Origin: a virus
IMG/VR virus record: IMGVR_UViG_3300042691_018527
Coordinates: 1-64,000 of that record
DNA: 64,000 bases
Reading direction: 5' to 3' (one strand)
Positions 49,791 to 56,935 of this stretch are shown here, one piece after another (positions within the stretch are counted from its first letter, which is position 1; every line of letters begins with the position of its first letter). The position numbers were made by a program, and so were the translations under genes. The notes under the pieces are model-generated. The model had not been told where the DNA came from, did not search any database, and saw only the letters and a program-made list of their open reading frames with translations.

Positions 49791-51218
49791 ATGGCAGCTA
49801 AAAACCTATCATTGGATTTAGACTTTTTTGAAAAGATTATAATTTATAATTGTTTAACCGATCAAAATTATTTAGAGACAATCATTGAGCATTTAAAGTC
49901 TTCTTATTTTAAAGAAAAACAACACGCAACTATAATTTCTTTGGTTAAAAACTTTTATTCTGAACATAGCGTCTTTCCAAACCTAACAGAATTAAAAGCG
50001 TATTTAACAACACAAGAACAGAGAGAACACTTCAAAGAAGTAATCATATCTTTTAATTCTATTGATAAGAATTACAATAAAGATTTACTAATAAAAAACA
50101 CAGAGAAATTCTTAAAAGAAAAGGCAGTGTTAAACACAATGTTTGACACGTCAGTAAATGTTCAAAGTGGAAATATTGATACTGCATCGATATTAAAAAA
50201 GTTTGAAGAAGCTTGTAGTATATCATTGGTTGATAATATTGGATTTGATTACTTGGAAGATATTGAAAAACATTGTGAAGATTTACAAAAAGTTTTTAAA
50301 ACTGTTTCAACTGGTTGGAAATGGTTAGATAAAAATCTTGGTGGTGGATTTATGGCAGAAGGAAGGGCTTTGTATGTATTTTTCGGTATTACAAACGTAG
50401 GAAAATCCATATTTCTCGGAAATATTGCAACAAATATCTTAAATCAAGACAAAACAGTTGTTTTAATTAGTCTAGAAATGCCAGAACAGGTATATGCAAA
50501 AAGAATTTCGGCACAATTATCAAAAATACCTTCTGATGATTTAAAATTACAAATAAGTCCACTTAAAAACTTTTTAAATCAATATAAAGTAAAAAATAAA
50601 TCAGCTAAATTGGTTATTAAAGAATTTCCACCAAAAGGTGTGACTGTTTTAGGTATTAAAAGCTATTTAAAAAAACTTGAAAAGAATAACATTAAGCCAG
50701 ATGTTGTTATTATTGATTATTTGAATTTGATAGCACCACCAACAAATGGACTTAGTTCATATGAATCTGTAAAACAAATATCAGAAGAGGTTAGAGCACT
50801 ATCATATCACTTTTCGTGTCCAATTGTGTCTGCAACACAAGCAACGAGAGCGGCTGTAACAACACCAAAACCAGAATTAGATAAAACCAGTGAATCTATG
50901 GGTCTTTCGCATACTGTTGATGCTCAAATTTCAATTTGGACAGAACAAGGTGATTCAGATTTGGGAATTATTCACATGGGTATAGAAAAAAATAGGTTTG
51001 GTCCTAGACAAGTTTATACACACCTCGAAATTGATTATCCAACATTATCTTTATCAGAACCAACGGACGCTATGTTAGATCTTGTTGATTCAAAATCAGC
51101 AAGACCTCCAAAAATTTCGGATGATATTGAAAAAAATTCAATAGATGAAATCGAAAATTCAAATATTTTTGAAACTTTGAATAGTTTTGAAAATGTAAGT
51201 TTTGATGATGAAAAATAA
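49791..51218 (+). CDS. 41: Replicative DNA helicase (T4 gp41, DnaB family)
   Basis: A 475-residue helicase, the same length as T4 gp41. The N-terminal helical domain (1-160) binds primase. The RecA-like domain has FFGITNVGKS (Walker A, near residue 200), VVLISLEMPEQVYAKRISAQ, VVIIDYLNLIAPP (Walker B) and SCPIVSATQATRAA (motif H3). SESMGLSHTVDAQISIW and EKNRFGPRQV give motif H4. The acidic C-terminus (NSFENVSFDDEK) may contact partners. No helicase loader homologue is clear nearby apart from the 52423 candidate. Confidence 0.92.
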   Translation: MAAKNLSLDLDFFEKIIIYNCLTDQNYLETIIEHLKSSYFKEKQHATIISLVKNFYSEHSVFPNLTELKAYLTTQEQREHFKEVIISFNSIDKNYNKDLLIKNTEKFLKEKAVLNTMFDTSVNVQSGNIDTASILKKFEEACSISLVDNIGFDYLEDIEKHCEDLQKVFKTVSTGWKWLDKNLGGGFMAEGRALYVFFGITNVGKSIFLGNIATNILNQDKTVVLISLEMPEQVYAKRISAQLSKIPSDDLKLQISPLKNFLNQYKVKNKSAKLVIKEFPPKGVTVLGIKSYLKKLEKNNIKPDVVIIDYLNLIAPPTNGLSSYESVKQISEEVRALSYHFSCPIVSATQATRAAVTTPKPELDKTSESMGLSHTVDAQISIWTEQGDSDLGIIHMGIEKNRFGPRQVYTHLEIDYPTLSLSEPTDAMLDLVDSKSARPPKISDDIEKNSIDEIENSNIFETLNSFENVSFDDEK

Positions 51219-51227
51219 GTAACTGAT

Positions 51228-51235
51228 TATAAATA
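51228..51235 (+). promoter_or_regulatory. T4-type late promoter, 5 nt from ATG
   Basis: Perfect TATAAATA on the plus strand followed by TCCTT and ATG 51241. The same spacing is found at 19101 and 59049. Confidence 0.75.
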
Positions 51236-51240
51236 TCCTT

Positions 51241-52134
51241 ATGCAAAATAAGATTTATCAAATCTTTACTCATAAGGACTTGGATGGTGCAGGAAGTTTA
51301 TTATCTTTTATTTGGTCGCACCCACAAGCAACTATAACATTTACAGAAATAAATAATAATGAATTATTTAAAATAAAGGATTATGTCAAAAAAACATTTA
51401 ATCCTCCAAGTATTTTGATATTTGATATCTCTTTGAGAGATGAATTTTTACCAGAACTAGATAATAGTAACATTACTATAATAGATCATCACAAAAGATC
51501 TGAAAACAATATATCAAAATTTAAAAATTCAAAAATAGTATATAAAGATTTTTCATCAAACACTCTTCTTTTGAGAAAGTTATTTAAAAACAAAGAGAAT
51601 GATACATTGGATGACAAAAAAAAGAAGTTAATTGCATATATAGATGATTTTGATTCTCAAAAAAATCAATTTAAAGAGTCATACGACTTGAATATTATTT
51701 TTTGGACACAGTTTAAAAATGATTTTACTGGTTTTATAAATTTTTATAAAGATGGTTTTGTTCCTTTTACAGAAAAACAATTAAAATTAATAGAGTATAC
51801 TAAAAATGTAGCAGAAGAAGCTTTAAAAAATATAAAATATTTTTCCGGTGAGTTAATAATAGAAGGTTTTCCAAGAAAAACATTAGCATGTTTGACTAAT
51901 ACTACTAACTTGATAGTTATTGATAAAATAATGAATAAAAATGAACAAAATTTATTCTTTTTCATAAACACTGAAACCGAAAAGGTTAGTATTAAACAAA
52001 AAAAATCCAACTCGATGATAGATTTACCTAATTTTACAAAAAAATATTGCGACGGTGATGGTAGTTTATTAAATTGCGGTGGAAAAATAACACCATTATT
52101 CATGGAACTGACAAAAAAACTTAACCCATTATGA
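51241..52134 (+). CDS. DHH-family phosphoesterase
   Basis: A 297-residue protein with the DHH motifs in order: FTHKDLDGAGSLLSF (H-x-D-x-D-G, residues 10-24), ILIFDISLRDE (second Asp) and ITIIDHHKRSENN (D-H-H). IAYIDDFDSQKNQ supplies the fourth Asp region. The DHH superfamily includes NrnA oligoribonuclease and RecJ. Without a clear RecJ C-domain, oligonucleotide or cyclic-dinucleotide hydrolysis is possible. It lies where T4 has rnh/dsbA relative to the 33-59-32 order and is preceded by a late promoter. Confidence 0.75.
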   Translation: MQNKIYQIFTHKDLDGAGSLLSFIWSHPQATITFTEINNNELFKIKDYVKKTFNPPSILIFDISLRDEFLPELDNSNITIIDHHKRSENNISKFKNSKIVYKDFSSNTLLLRKLFKNKENDTLDDKKKKLIAYIDDFDSQKNQFKESYDLNIIFWTQFKNDFTGFINFYKDGFVPFTEKQLKLIEYTKNVAEEALKNIKYFSGELIIEGFPRKTLACLTNTTNLIVIDKIMNKNEQNLFFFINTETEKVSIKQKKSNSMIDLPNFTKKYCDGDGSLLNCGGKITPLFMELTKKLNPL

Positions 52135-52430
52135 TAATCACATCATCACAACAACTAGAAGAACTATCTAACCCCTCGAATGCAATAAACGTGGAAGAAT
52201 TCGAACAGATAACCATGCGATTTGGTGCTTTTGTTTGTCTATGTAGGGGTAAGAAGATGAATTATTTGAATTTTTTAAAATATTTGATAGAAGATAAAAG
52301 GACACAGAAAATTTATTTTGCTTTACTTGGAGAAAATAATCTGCATAATATTATCAGATTGTATCTAAGCTCTACACCCAACGTGTATAAAAAAATGTTT
52401 AGATCCAAGTATCACAAAAAAAATGAATGA
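52131..52430 (+). CDS. Small protein in the position of T4 gene 33
   Basis: A 99-residue protein between the DHH gene and a 217-residue gene that precedes gene 32; the T4 order is 33-59-32. LCRGKKMNYLNFLKYLIED loosely matches gp33's GMSYLEA-type segment. It lacks the C-terminal LDFLL-like clamp tail that gp33 needs, ending instead in basic KYHKKNE. Late-transcription coactivator function is therefore only a positional guess. It overlaps both neighbours (4 and 8 bp). Confidence 0.5.
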   Translation: MIITSSQQLEELSNPSNAINVEEFEQITMRFGAFVCLCRGKKMNYLNFLKYLIEDKRTQKIYFALLGENNLHNIIRLYLSSTPNVYKKMFRSKYHKKNE

Positions 52431-53076
52431 ATTAACAGATTTCGAGAAATTTATATATAATTCTTATTTAAAATATTCAAGATTTGGATTGCCATTTACA
52501 CCAAGAAGAGATTTTTCAAACATTGACGATAATATCGTTGTTTATCTTAAAAAAATTTCTTATTTTTTAACAAAATATAATCACATTAGCGTTGATGAAT
52601 ACTTTAAATCGTTTGTAGAAATACATAAAGACGAAAAATACCCACAATTAGATTTTTTTTATAGTAGATTAGCACTTAAAACGTATTCTTTATATAAAAA
52701 ACAGCAAGAAAACAGAGATCCAGAAAATCAATTTGATGAAATCAAAAACGGATTTCGTTTTATTGGTAATTTTTGTATTGAAAACAACATCGACATTAAA
52801 AAATATCTACAACATAAAACAGGTTACATGTATTCTTGGTTAAATCATTATAGAGAACATAGAATAAACCCATATTGTTTGATGGAACTTGGAAATGTTG
52901 TTCAAATTTTAGATGGAATACAAAAAGATGAAGTGTCTCTATTCGCAGATAATCTTAATAACACGTTTGTTGCATTTAAAACAAGATATATGAACTCAAC
53001 CAAAACAATATCTCTTGTCAAGCAAGCAACAAAAAAAATAGAGGATTTCGTAAAAAAAGAGTTGACCCAAAAGTAA
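52423..53076 (+). CDS. 217-residue protein in the position of helicase loader gp59
   Basis: The protein is all-helical by composition and has the same length as T4 gp59 (217). It lies immediately before gene 32, as in T4. FDEIKNGFRFIGNFC, GYMYSWLNHYREHRINPY and KQATKKIEDFVKKEL are visible helices. I see no convincing gp59 sequence motif, so the assignment rests on length and synteny. The last codons hold the -35 of the gene 32 promoter. Confidence 0.55.
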   Translation: MNELTDFEKFIYNSYLKYSRFGLPFTPRRDFSNIDDNIVVYLKKISYFLTKYNHISVDEYFKSFVEIHKDEKYPQLDFFYSRLALKTYSLYKKQQENRDPENQFDEIKNGFRFIGNFCIENNIDIKKYLQHKTGYMYSWLNHYREHRINPYCLMELGNVVQILDGIQKDEVSLFADNLNNTFVAFKTRYMNSTKTISLVKQATKKIEDFVKKELTQK

Positions 53077-53089
53077 TCTGTGATATATT
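53062..53089 (+). promoter_or_regulatory. Sigma70-like promoter for gene 32
   Basis: TTGACC (53062-53067), 16-nt spacer, TATATT (53084-53089), 9 nt to ATG 53099. Confidence 0.5.
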
Positions 53090-53098
53090 AATTTTACC

Positions 53099-53926
53099 AT
53101 GAGCAATAAATACAACCAAAGTCTCTTTGATTCACTCAAAGACGCATTAGCAGACAAAAGCAACGTGGAATCCTCTTTCAAGGATTTCCTCAAGTTCGAG
53201 CCAGATAAGACATATGTTGTCCGTTTGGTTCCAAACATCAAAGATGGAAAGAAAACACGTTTCCATTATTTCCAGCATATCTTTGATAGTTGTGTGACAG
53301 GAAAGAAAATCTCTGTTCTCTGTCCAAATACATACGGAGAAAAATGCCCAATTGATGAACATCGTTCCAAGGTTTGGGCAACTAAGAACCAAACATTGAT
53401 TGATCAGGTAAAACCTTTGAAGAAATCTGAAAGATGGCTCTATAACGCATATGTCATCAAAGATCCGACCAATCCTTCTAATGAAGGAAGTGTCAAAATC
53501 TTGAACTCTGGTGCTCAGTTGCAAAAAATTATTCAATCTGCAATTGATGGAGATGACTCTGACGAGTTCGGTTTTAGAATTTTTGATCTTTCCGAGAATG
53601 GTTGCAATTTAAGGATCAAAGTTGAGAAGAATGATGGTGGTTATCCTTCTTATACAAGTTCTAAGTTCCTTTCACCATCAAAAGTAGATGGTCTTACAGA
53701 TCAAGATTCTGCATATGAATCTGTAAAAGACTTAGATTCCTTCTTCCAAAGGAAGACTTATGCAGAAATCAAAGAAATTCTCGATGTTCATTTCTTGGGT
53801 AAAGAAAAAGCAGAATCTATTAATGAAACAGTTGAAGAAGACGAGATTGAAACGGTTCGTGAAGAACCAAAGTCAGCAGTATCTGACATCGACAAAGAGA
53901 TGGAAGACATTTTGAAGGATCTTTAA
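53099..53926 (+). CDS. 32: Single-stranded DNA-binding protein (T4 gp32-like)
   Basis: A 275-residue protein (T4 gp32 is 301) that coats single-stranded DNA in replication and recombination. The N-terminal part is shorter than in T4. The OB core has FLKFEPDKTYVVRLVPNIK, FHYFQHIFDSC and VLCPNTYGEKCPIDEHRS; Cys65, Cys75, Cys83 with His60 or His88 are candidate zinc ligands. ERWLYNAYVIKDPTNPSNEG and GFRIFDLSENGCNLRIKVEK follow, as in gp32. The C-terminus is acidic (DIDKEMEDILKDL) for partner contacts. Its codon use looks richer in C and G than the neighbours, as expected for a highly expressed gene. Confidence 0.92.
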   Translation: MSNKYNQSLFDSLKDALADKSNVESSFKDFLKFEPDKTYVVRLVPNIKDGKKTRFHYFQHIFDSCVTGKKISVLCPNTYGEKCPIDEHRSKVWATKNQTLIDQVKPLKKSERWLYNAYVIKDPTNPSNEGSVKILNSGAQLQKIIQSAIDGDDSDEFGFRIFDLSENGCNLRIKVEKNDGGYPSYTSSKFLSPSKVDGLTDQDSAYESVKDLDSFFQRKTYAEIKEILDVHFLGKEKAESINETVEEDEIETVREEPKSAVSDIDKEMEDILKDL

Positions 53927-53927
53927 T

Positions 53928-54407
53928 ATGTCTCCACAGCAAGAAGCTCTGGAAGCTGCAAAAATGGCGGCGATGATTGGTTCACAGTTAAAAACTGTGG
54001 ACCAATTGTCTATTGGTGGGTCTATTCCAGCAAACCGAATAAACATAAACGAGTTTATTGGATGTGTAAACAACCCAAATGCAAGAATAACTAACAAATT
54101 TGCACAACCACCGCCTGGATTTGCTGCGCCAATTCCAGAAGAAGTAATTCAACAGCAGATTCAGTATACTCCTTTGGTTATACCAACAGAACAAACTCAA
54201 CCTGTTCAACAACAAATTCAACCGGTCCAGTCAGTTTCTATTCCAGAGGCTAAAACAGAACCTATTATTAAAAATGAAAAGGTTCAAGTTAATAGTATAA
54301 AATCTGAAAACGGTTTAGTGGAAGATATCGCATCAATAAAGAAAAGTGTTGACCAAATCAATAAAAATCTGGTAAGATTAGTGGACATTATCAGAAATAA
54401 GAAATGA
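53928..54407 (+). CDS. Hypothetical protein between genes 32 and 45
   Basis: A 159-residue protein beginning 1 nt after the gp32 stop. The N-terminal helix (SPQQEALEAAKMAAMIGSQL) is followed by a Pro/Gln-rich stretch with QPVQQQIQPVQ, and a C-terminal coiled coil (DIASIKKSVDQINKNLVRLV). It probably binds another replication protein. I do not recognise it. The end overlaps gene 45 (ATGA). Confidence 0.6.
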   Translation: MSPQQEALEAAKMAAMIGSQLKTVDQLSIGGSIPANRININEFIGCVNNPNARITNKFAQPPPGFAAPIPEEVIQQQIQYTPLVIPTEQTQPVQQQIQPVQSVSIPEAKTEPIIKNEKVQVNSIKSENGLVEDIASIKKSVDQINKNLVRLVDIIRNKK

Positions 54408-55159
54408 GCGATCTAGAAATACCAATTCCCAAAACATCACTTGAAAAACTTTTAAAACCAGTAAACAGGTTAACAGAAAGTTGTGTCTTAAAAAGTTCAG
54501 ATGACTCAATATATACTGTATGTTCATCTAATGACAATAGTGTAATTTTGTATGCAAAAACCAAATTACCGAACACAATAGACTCTATACGTTTAAATTT
54601 GATCAATATTAAAAAGTTATTGACTGGTTTAGAATGTTTGGGTGATGAAGGAGATTTTAGTATTTCTTATAATCAAAATAACATTGTTTGTAAGTCATCC
54701 AATAATGAAAATGGTGAAAACACTCATTTTAAATATCATTTAGTTGATGATAATATTATTAAAGAATCAACTGTAAATGTTCAAAATATTGCAAAATTGA
54801 AATTTGATACTATTTTTGAAATTTCTACTCAAAAATTGAGACAAATCATTTCTGCATATTCTTTTGTAAACGATGTAAATAAAATTTACTTTTATACAAA
54901 AGAAAACATGGTTTATGCTGAAATAAATGATAGAACATTACAAAATATAGATAATGTTTCATTGTTAGCATCTTCTTCTTATCAAGGCGAAGAAATAAAA
55001 ATACCACTTTCCGTTAAAATTGAAGTTTTTAAAATTCTTGCATCGAATAAAAACTCAATAAAAGTAAAAATAAACAACGAGTTTAAAGTTTTTGTTTTTC
55101 AAACACAAGAAGACGAAAATACTGAGTTAAAATATATTATTTCTGCTCTTGTTAAATAA
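54404..55159 (+). CDS. 45: Sliding clamp (T4 gp45-like)
   Basis: A 251-residue clamp (T4 gp45 is 228), trimeric in T4, which tethers polymerase and activates late transcription with gp55 and gp33. Two repeated beta-alpha-beta units are visible: the first to about residue 115, the second from KLKFDTIFEISTQKLRQIISAYSF to the end. DSIRLNLINIKKLL is the first-domain interface helix, and the C-terminal FVFQTQEDENTELKYIIS is the last strand pair. Length, position after gene 32 and helix-strand order agree with a clamp. Sequence similarity to T4 is low. Confidence 0.75.
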   Translation: MSDLEIPIPKTSLEKLLKPVNRLTESCVLKSSDDSIYTVCSSNDNSVILYAKTKLPNTIDSIRLNLINIKKLLTGLECLGDEGDFSISYNQNNIVCKSSNNENGENTHFKYHLVDDNIIKESTVNVQNIAKLKFDTIFEISTQKLRQIISAYSFVNDVNKIYFYTKENMVYAEINDRTLQNIDNVSLLASSSYQGEEIKIPLSVKIEVFKILASNKNSIKVKINNEFKVFVFQTQEDENTELKYIISALVK

Positions 55160-55176
55160 TAAATTTGTGGTAAATT
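55149..55176 (+). promoter_or_regulatory. Possible sigma70-like promoter for the 55183 gene
   Basis: TTGTTA (55149-55154), 16-nt spacer, TAAATT (55171-55176), 6 nt to ATG 55183. The hexamers are weak; the geometry matches the other sites. Confidence 0.35.
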
Positions 55177-55182
55177 GTTTAT

Positions 55183-55503
55183 ATGGCAAAGAACAAACTT
55201 ACAACTGTTGGCTATTTTATTAAAAGATTAAGAGATTCCGGTTATGTAACCGATAAAGTTTATACTGGATATGCTAAGATAGATCCAAGAGCATGGACTG
55301 TCGTTGTTGATCCAAAACATACTTCTGTTTTTATAACTTGTTATAATAATCACAACTGTTTTGGAGAAGAGTATTTTGAATTTCATGACGGGGGGCAGTT
55401 TGTTCCAGAAAGATTTAAATTAAAAACTAGTTCAATTGAAACTGTAATTGAATATTTGGTTAAATTTAACATAAATAACAAATCAGATACATATAGTAAG
55501 TAG
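55183..55503 (+). CDS. Small hypothetical protein downstream of the clamp
   Basis: A 106-residue protein with FIKRLRDSGYVTDKVYTGYAKIDPRAWTVVVDP near the start and FVPERFKLKTSSIETVIEYLV later. Compact alpha/beta, no cysteine pairs forming a zinc site. It is not recognised. The next start lies 5 nt after its stop, so they probably share a transcript. Confidence 0.6.
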   Translation: MAKNKLTTVGYFIKRLRDSGYVTDKVYTGYAKIDPRAWTVVVDPKHTSVFITCYNNHNCFGEEYFEFHDGGQFVPERFKLKTSSIETVIEYLVKFNINNKSDTYSK

Positions 55504-55508
55504 TTGTT

Positions 55509-55904
55509 ATGGCGAACTATAAGAAAAAATCTGTATCTCAAAATACAAATAATCCTTCGCTATCGTCTGAGAGTATTCAGCAAAAAAAAGGAATGACCGA
55601 TGCTGATGTACAAGAATTAAATAAAAAAGTTTATGCCGCAATAAACAATTTAGAACTTCAAAAAAGTTTAGATAGATTTCTTAAAGAAAATAGAACCCAA
55701 CAACAAACCGCATTAAGAGATTTAGGTCTTTTAAAATCAATAATAACAGAATATTTAGATTCTTTTATATTGTTTGGTTATAGTATAGATGGTGAAAGAG
55801 TAATTATACAGAATTTTGAAAAATCTAAAGACCGAGATGCTCTTATGGAATTTTTAAAGATAATTTTTTTTAAACAACAACAAGATAATTTTTTAGATGA
55901 TTGA
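55509..55904 (+). CDS. Hypothetical helical protein
   Basis: A 131-residue protein with a Ser/Asn/Gln-rich first 30 residues and a helical body (ADVQELNKKVYAAINNLELQ, RTQQQTALRDLGLLKSII). The C-terminus is acidic. No family is recognised. The next gene's ATG is 2 nt after its stop. Confidence 0.55.
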   Translation: MANYKKKSVSQNTNNPSLSSESIQQKKGMTDADVQELNKKVYAAINNLELQKSLDRFLKENRTQQQTALRDLGLLKSIITEYLDSFILFGYSIDGERVIIQNFEKSKDRDALMEFLKIIFFKQQQDNFLDD

Positions 55905-55906
55905 TT

Positions 55907-56935
55907 ATGGAAGAAGAAATACAATATTGTAACACAAGTGCGACAGGTCCAACATTAGGAAAAAGTCCTTTATTAGATCCTTCACTGTTTCCTGTTGGAT
56001 CTGCTACTTTTCTTAATCCAAATTATAACATTTTACCATTTCTTTGTAACTTGTTACAAGTTTCTAACGACGAAACAATCAGTCCAGTTTTAGTCGAACA
56101 ACCAGAGTTTGATATTACACCATATACAGATTTTAGTCTTTTAAATAATGTTGGAGATTCTAGAGTTTCTTTGGGTCAATCATTGTCAGCCGCATTTATA
56201 TATTTTTTACCAAGAGTAATTGTTCAAAATGAAGTTATTAAATCTGGTGGAACTCAAATAATAAATAATTACATTTGTGATGCCGACGGGAATGTTAAAA
56301 AAGAATCACAAACAGTACCGGTTATTTTATCTTTAGATTTAAGTGGTGAAAAAAGTTATAAATATGGTGCAATAGAAGTTCCAGCACAAAAATATGAACC
56401 AGAAGAGTTATTAAAAAGATTTACTGGAGATGATATTACAAACTTTGTAAAAAATTATGTGCAGTCAGAAAAAAATAAACATTCTGAATATTTTGTTAGT
56501 TTTATTAATACACACTTTATACCAGCTGGGTGGATACCAACTTTAAAATGTCATAGTAATTTAAATATTTTTTATGTTGAATTGACTCTTAATACAAAAA
56601 AAGTTTATTTAAAATATTATGATGACGTAAAAGAAAATGTAGCAAAATTGTTAGGAATTGATACCATATATTCATATGAAAATCCCCCAAAAATGAGTAG
56701 TCAAGCACAAGCTTCTGCTGTTTTTGGAAAAGTAGAAGATTATAAAAAAATAATGTCTTCTCTAGAATTAGAGAATAATTTTTTAGATTTTGTTTTAAAA
56801 AATTATTTAGAAGATACAACTAAAACTTTTAGTTTTTTCGATTCAAATACGGCAACTAGTAAAAGTATATTCGATAACTTAGATTCGATTTATAAATCTT
56901 ATAATAACAATATTTCCGAGATAAAAGTAACTTAA
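55907..56935 (+). CDS. Large hypothetical protein, possible virion component
   Basis: A 342-residue protein starting at ATG 55907; the TTG two codons upstream overlaps the preceding stop. The beginning is Pro/Asn-rich (GPTLGKSPLLDPSLFP), the middle has beta-like stretches (IINNYICDADGNVKKESQTVPVIL in parts), and the last third is helical. It has no enzymatic motif. It converges on the baseplate spike gene with a 4-bp overlap. A structural role is only suggested by its neighbours. Confidence 0.55.
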   Translation: MEEEIQYCNTSATGPTLGKSPLLDPSLFPVGSATFLNPNYNILPFLCNLLQVSNDETISPVLVEQPEFDITPYTDFSLLNNVGDSRVSLGQSLSAAFIYFLPRVIVQNEVIKSGGTQIINNYICDADGNVKKESQTVPVILSLDLSGEKSYKYGAIEVPAQKYEPEELLKRFTGDDITNFVKNYVQSEKNKHSEYFVSFINTHFIPAGWIPTLKCHSNLNIFYVELTLNTKKVYLKYYDDVKENVAKLLGIDTIYSYENPPKMSSQAQASAVFGKVEDYKKIMSSLELENNFLDFVLKNYLEDTTKTFSFFDSNTATSKSIFDNLDSIYKSYNNNISEIKVT

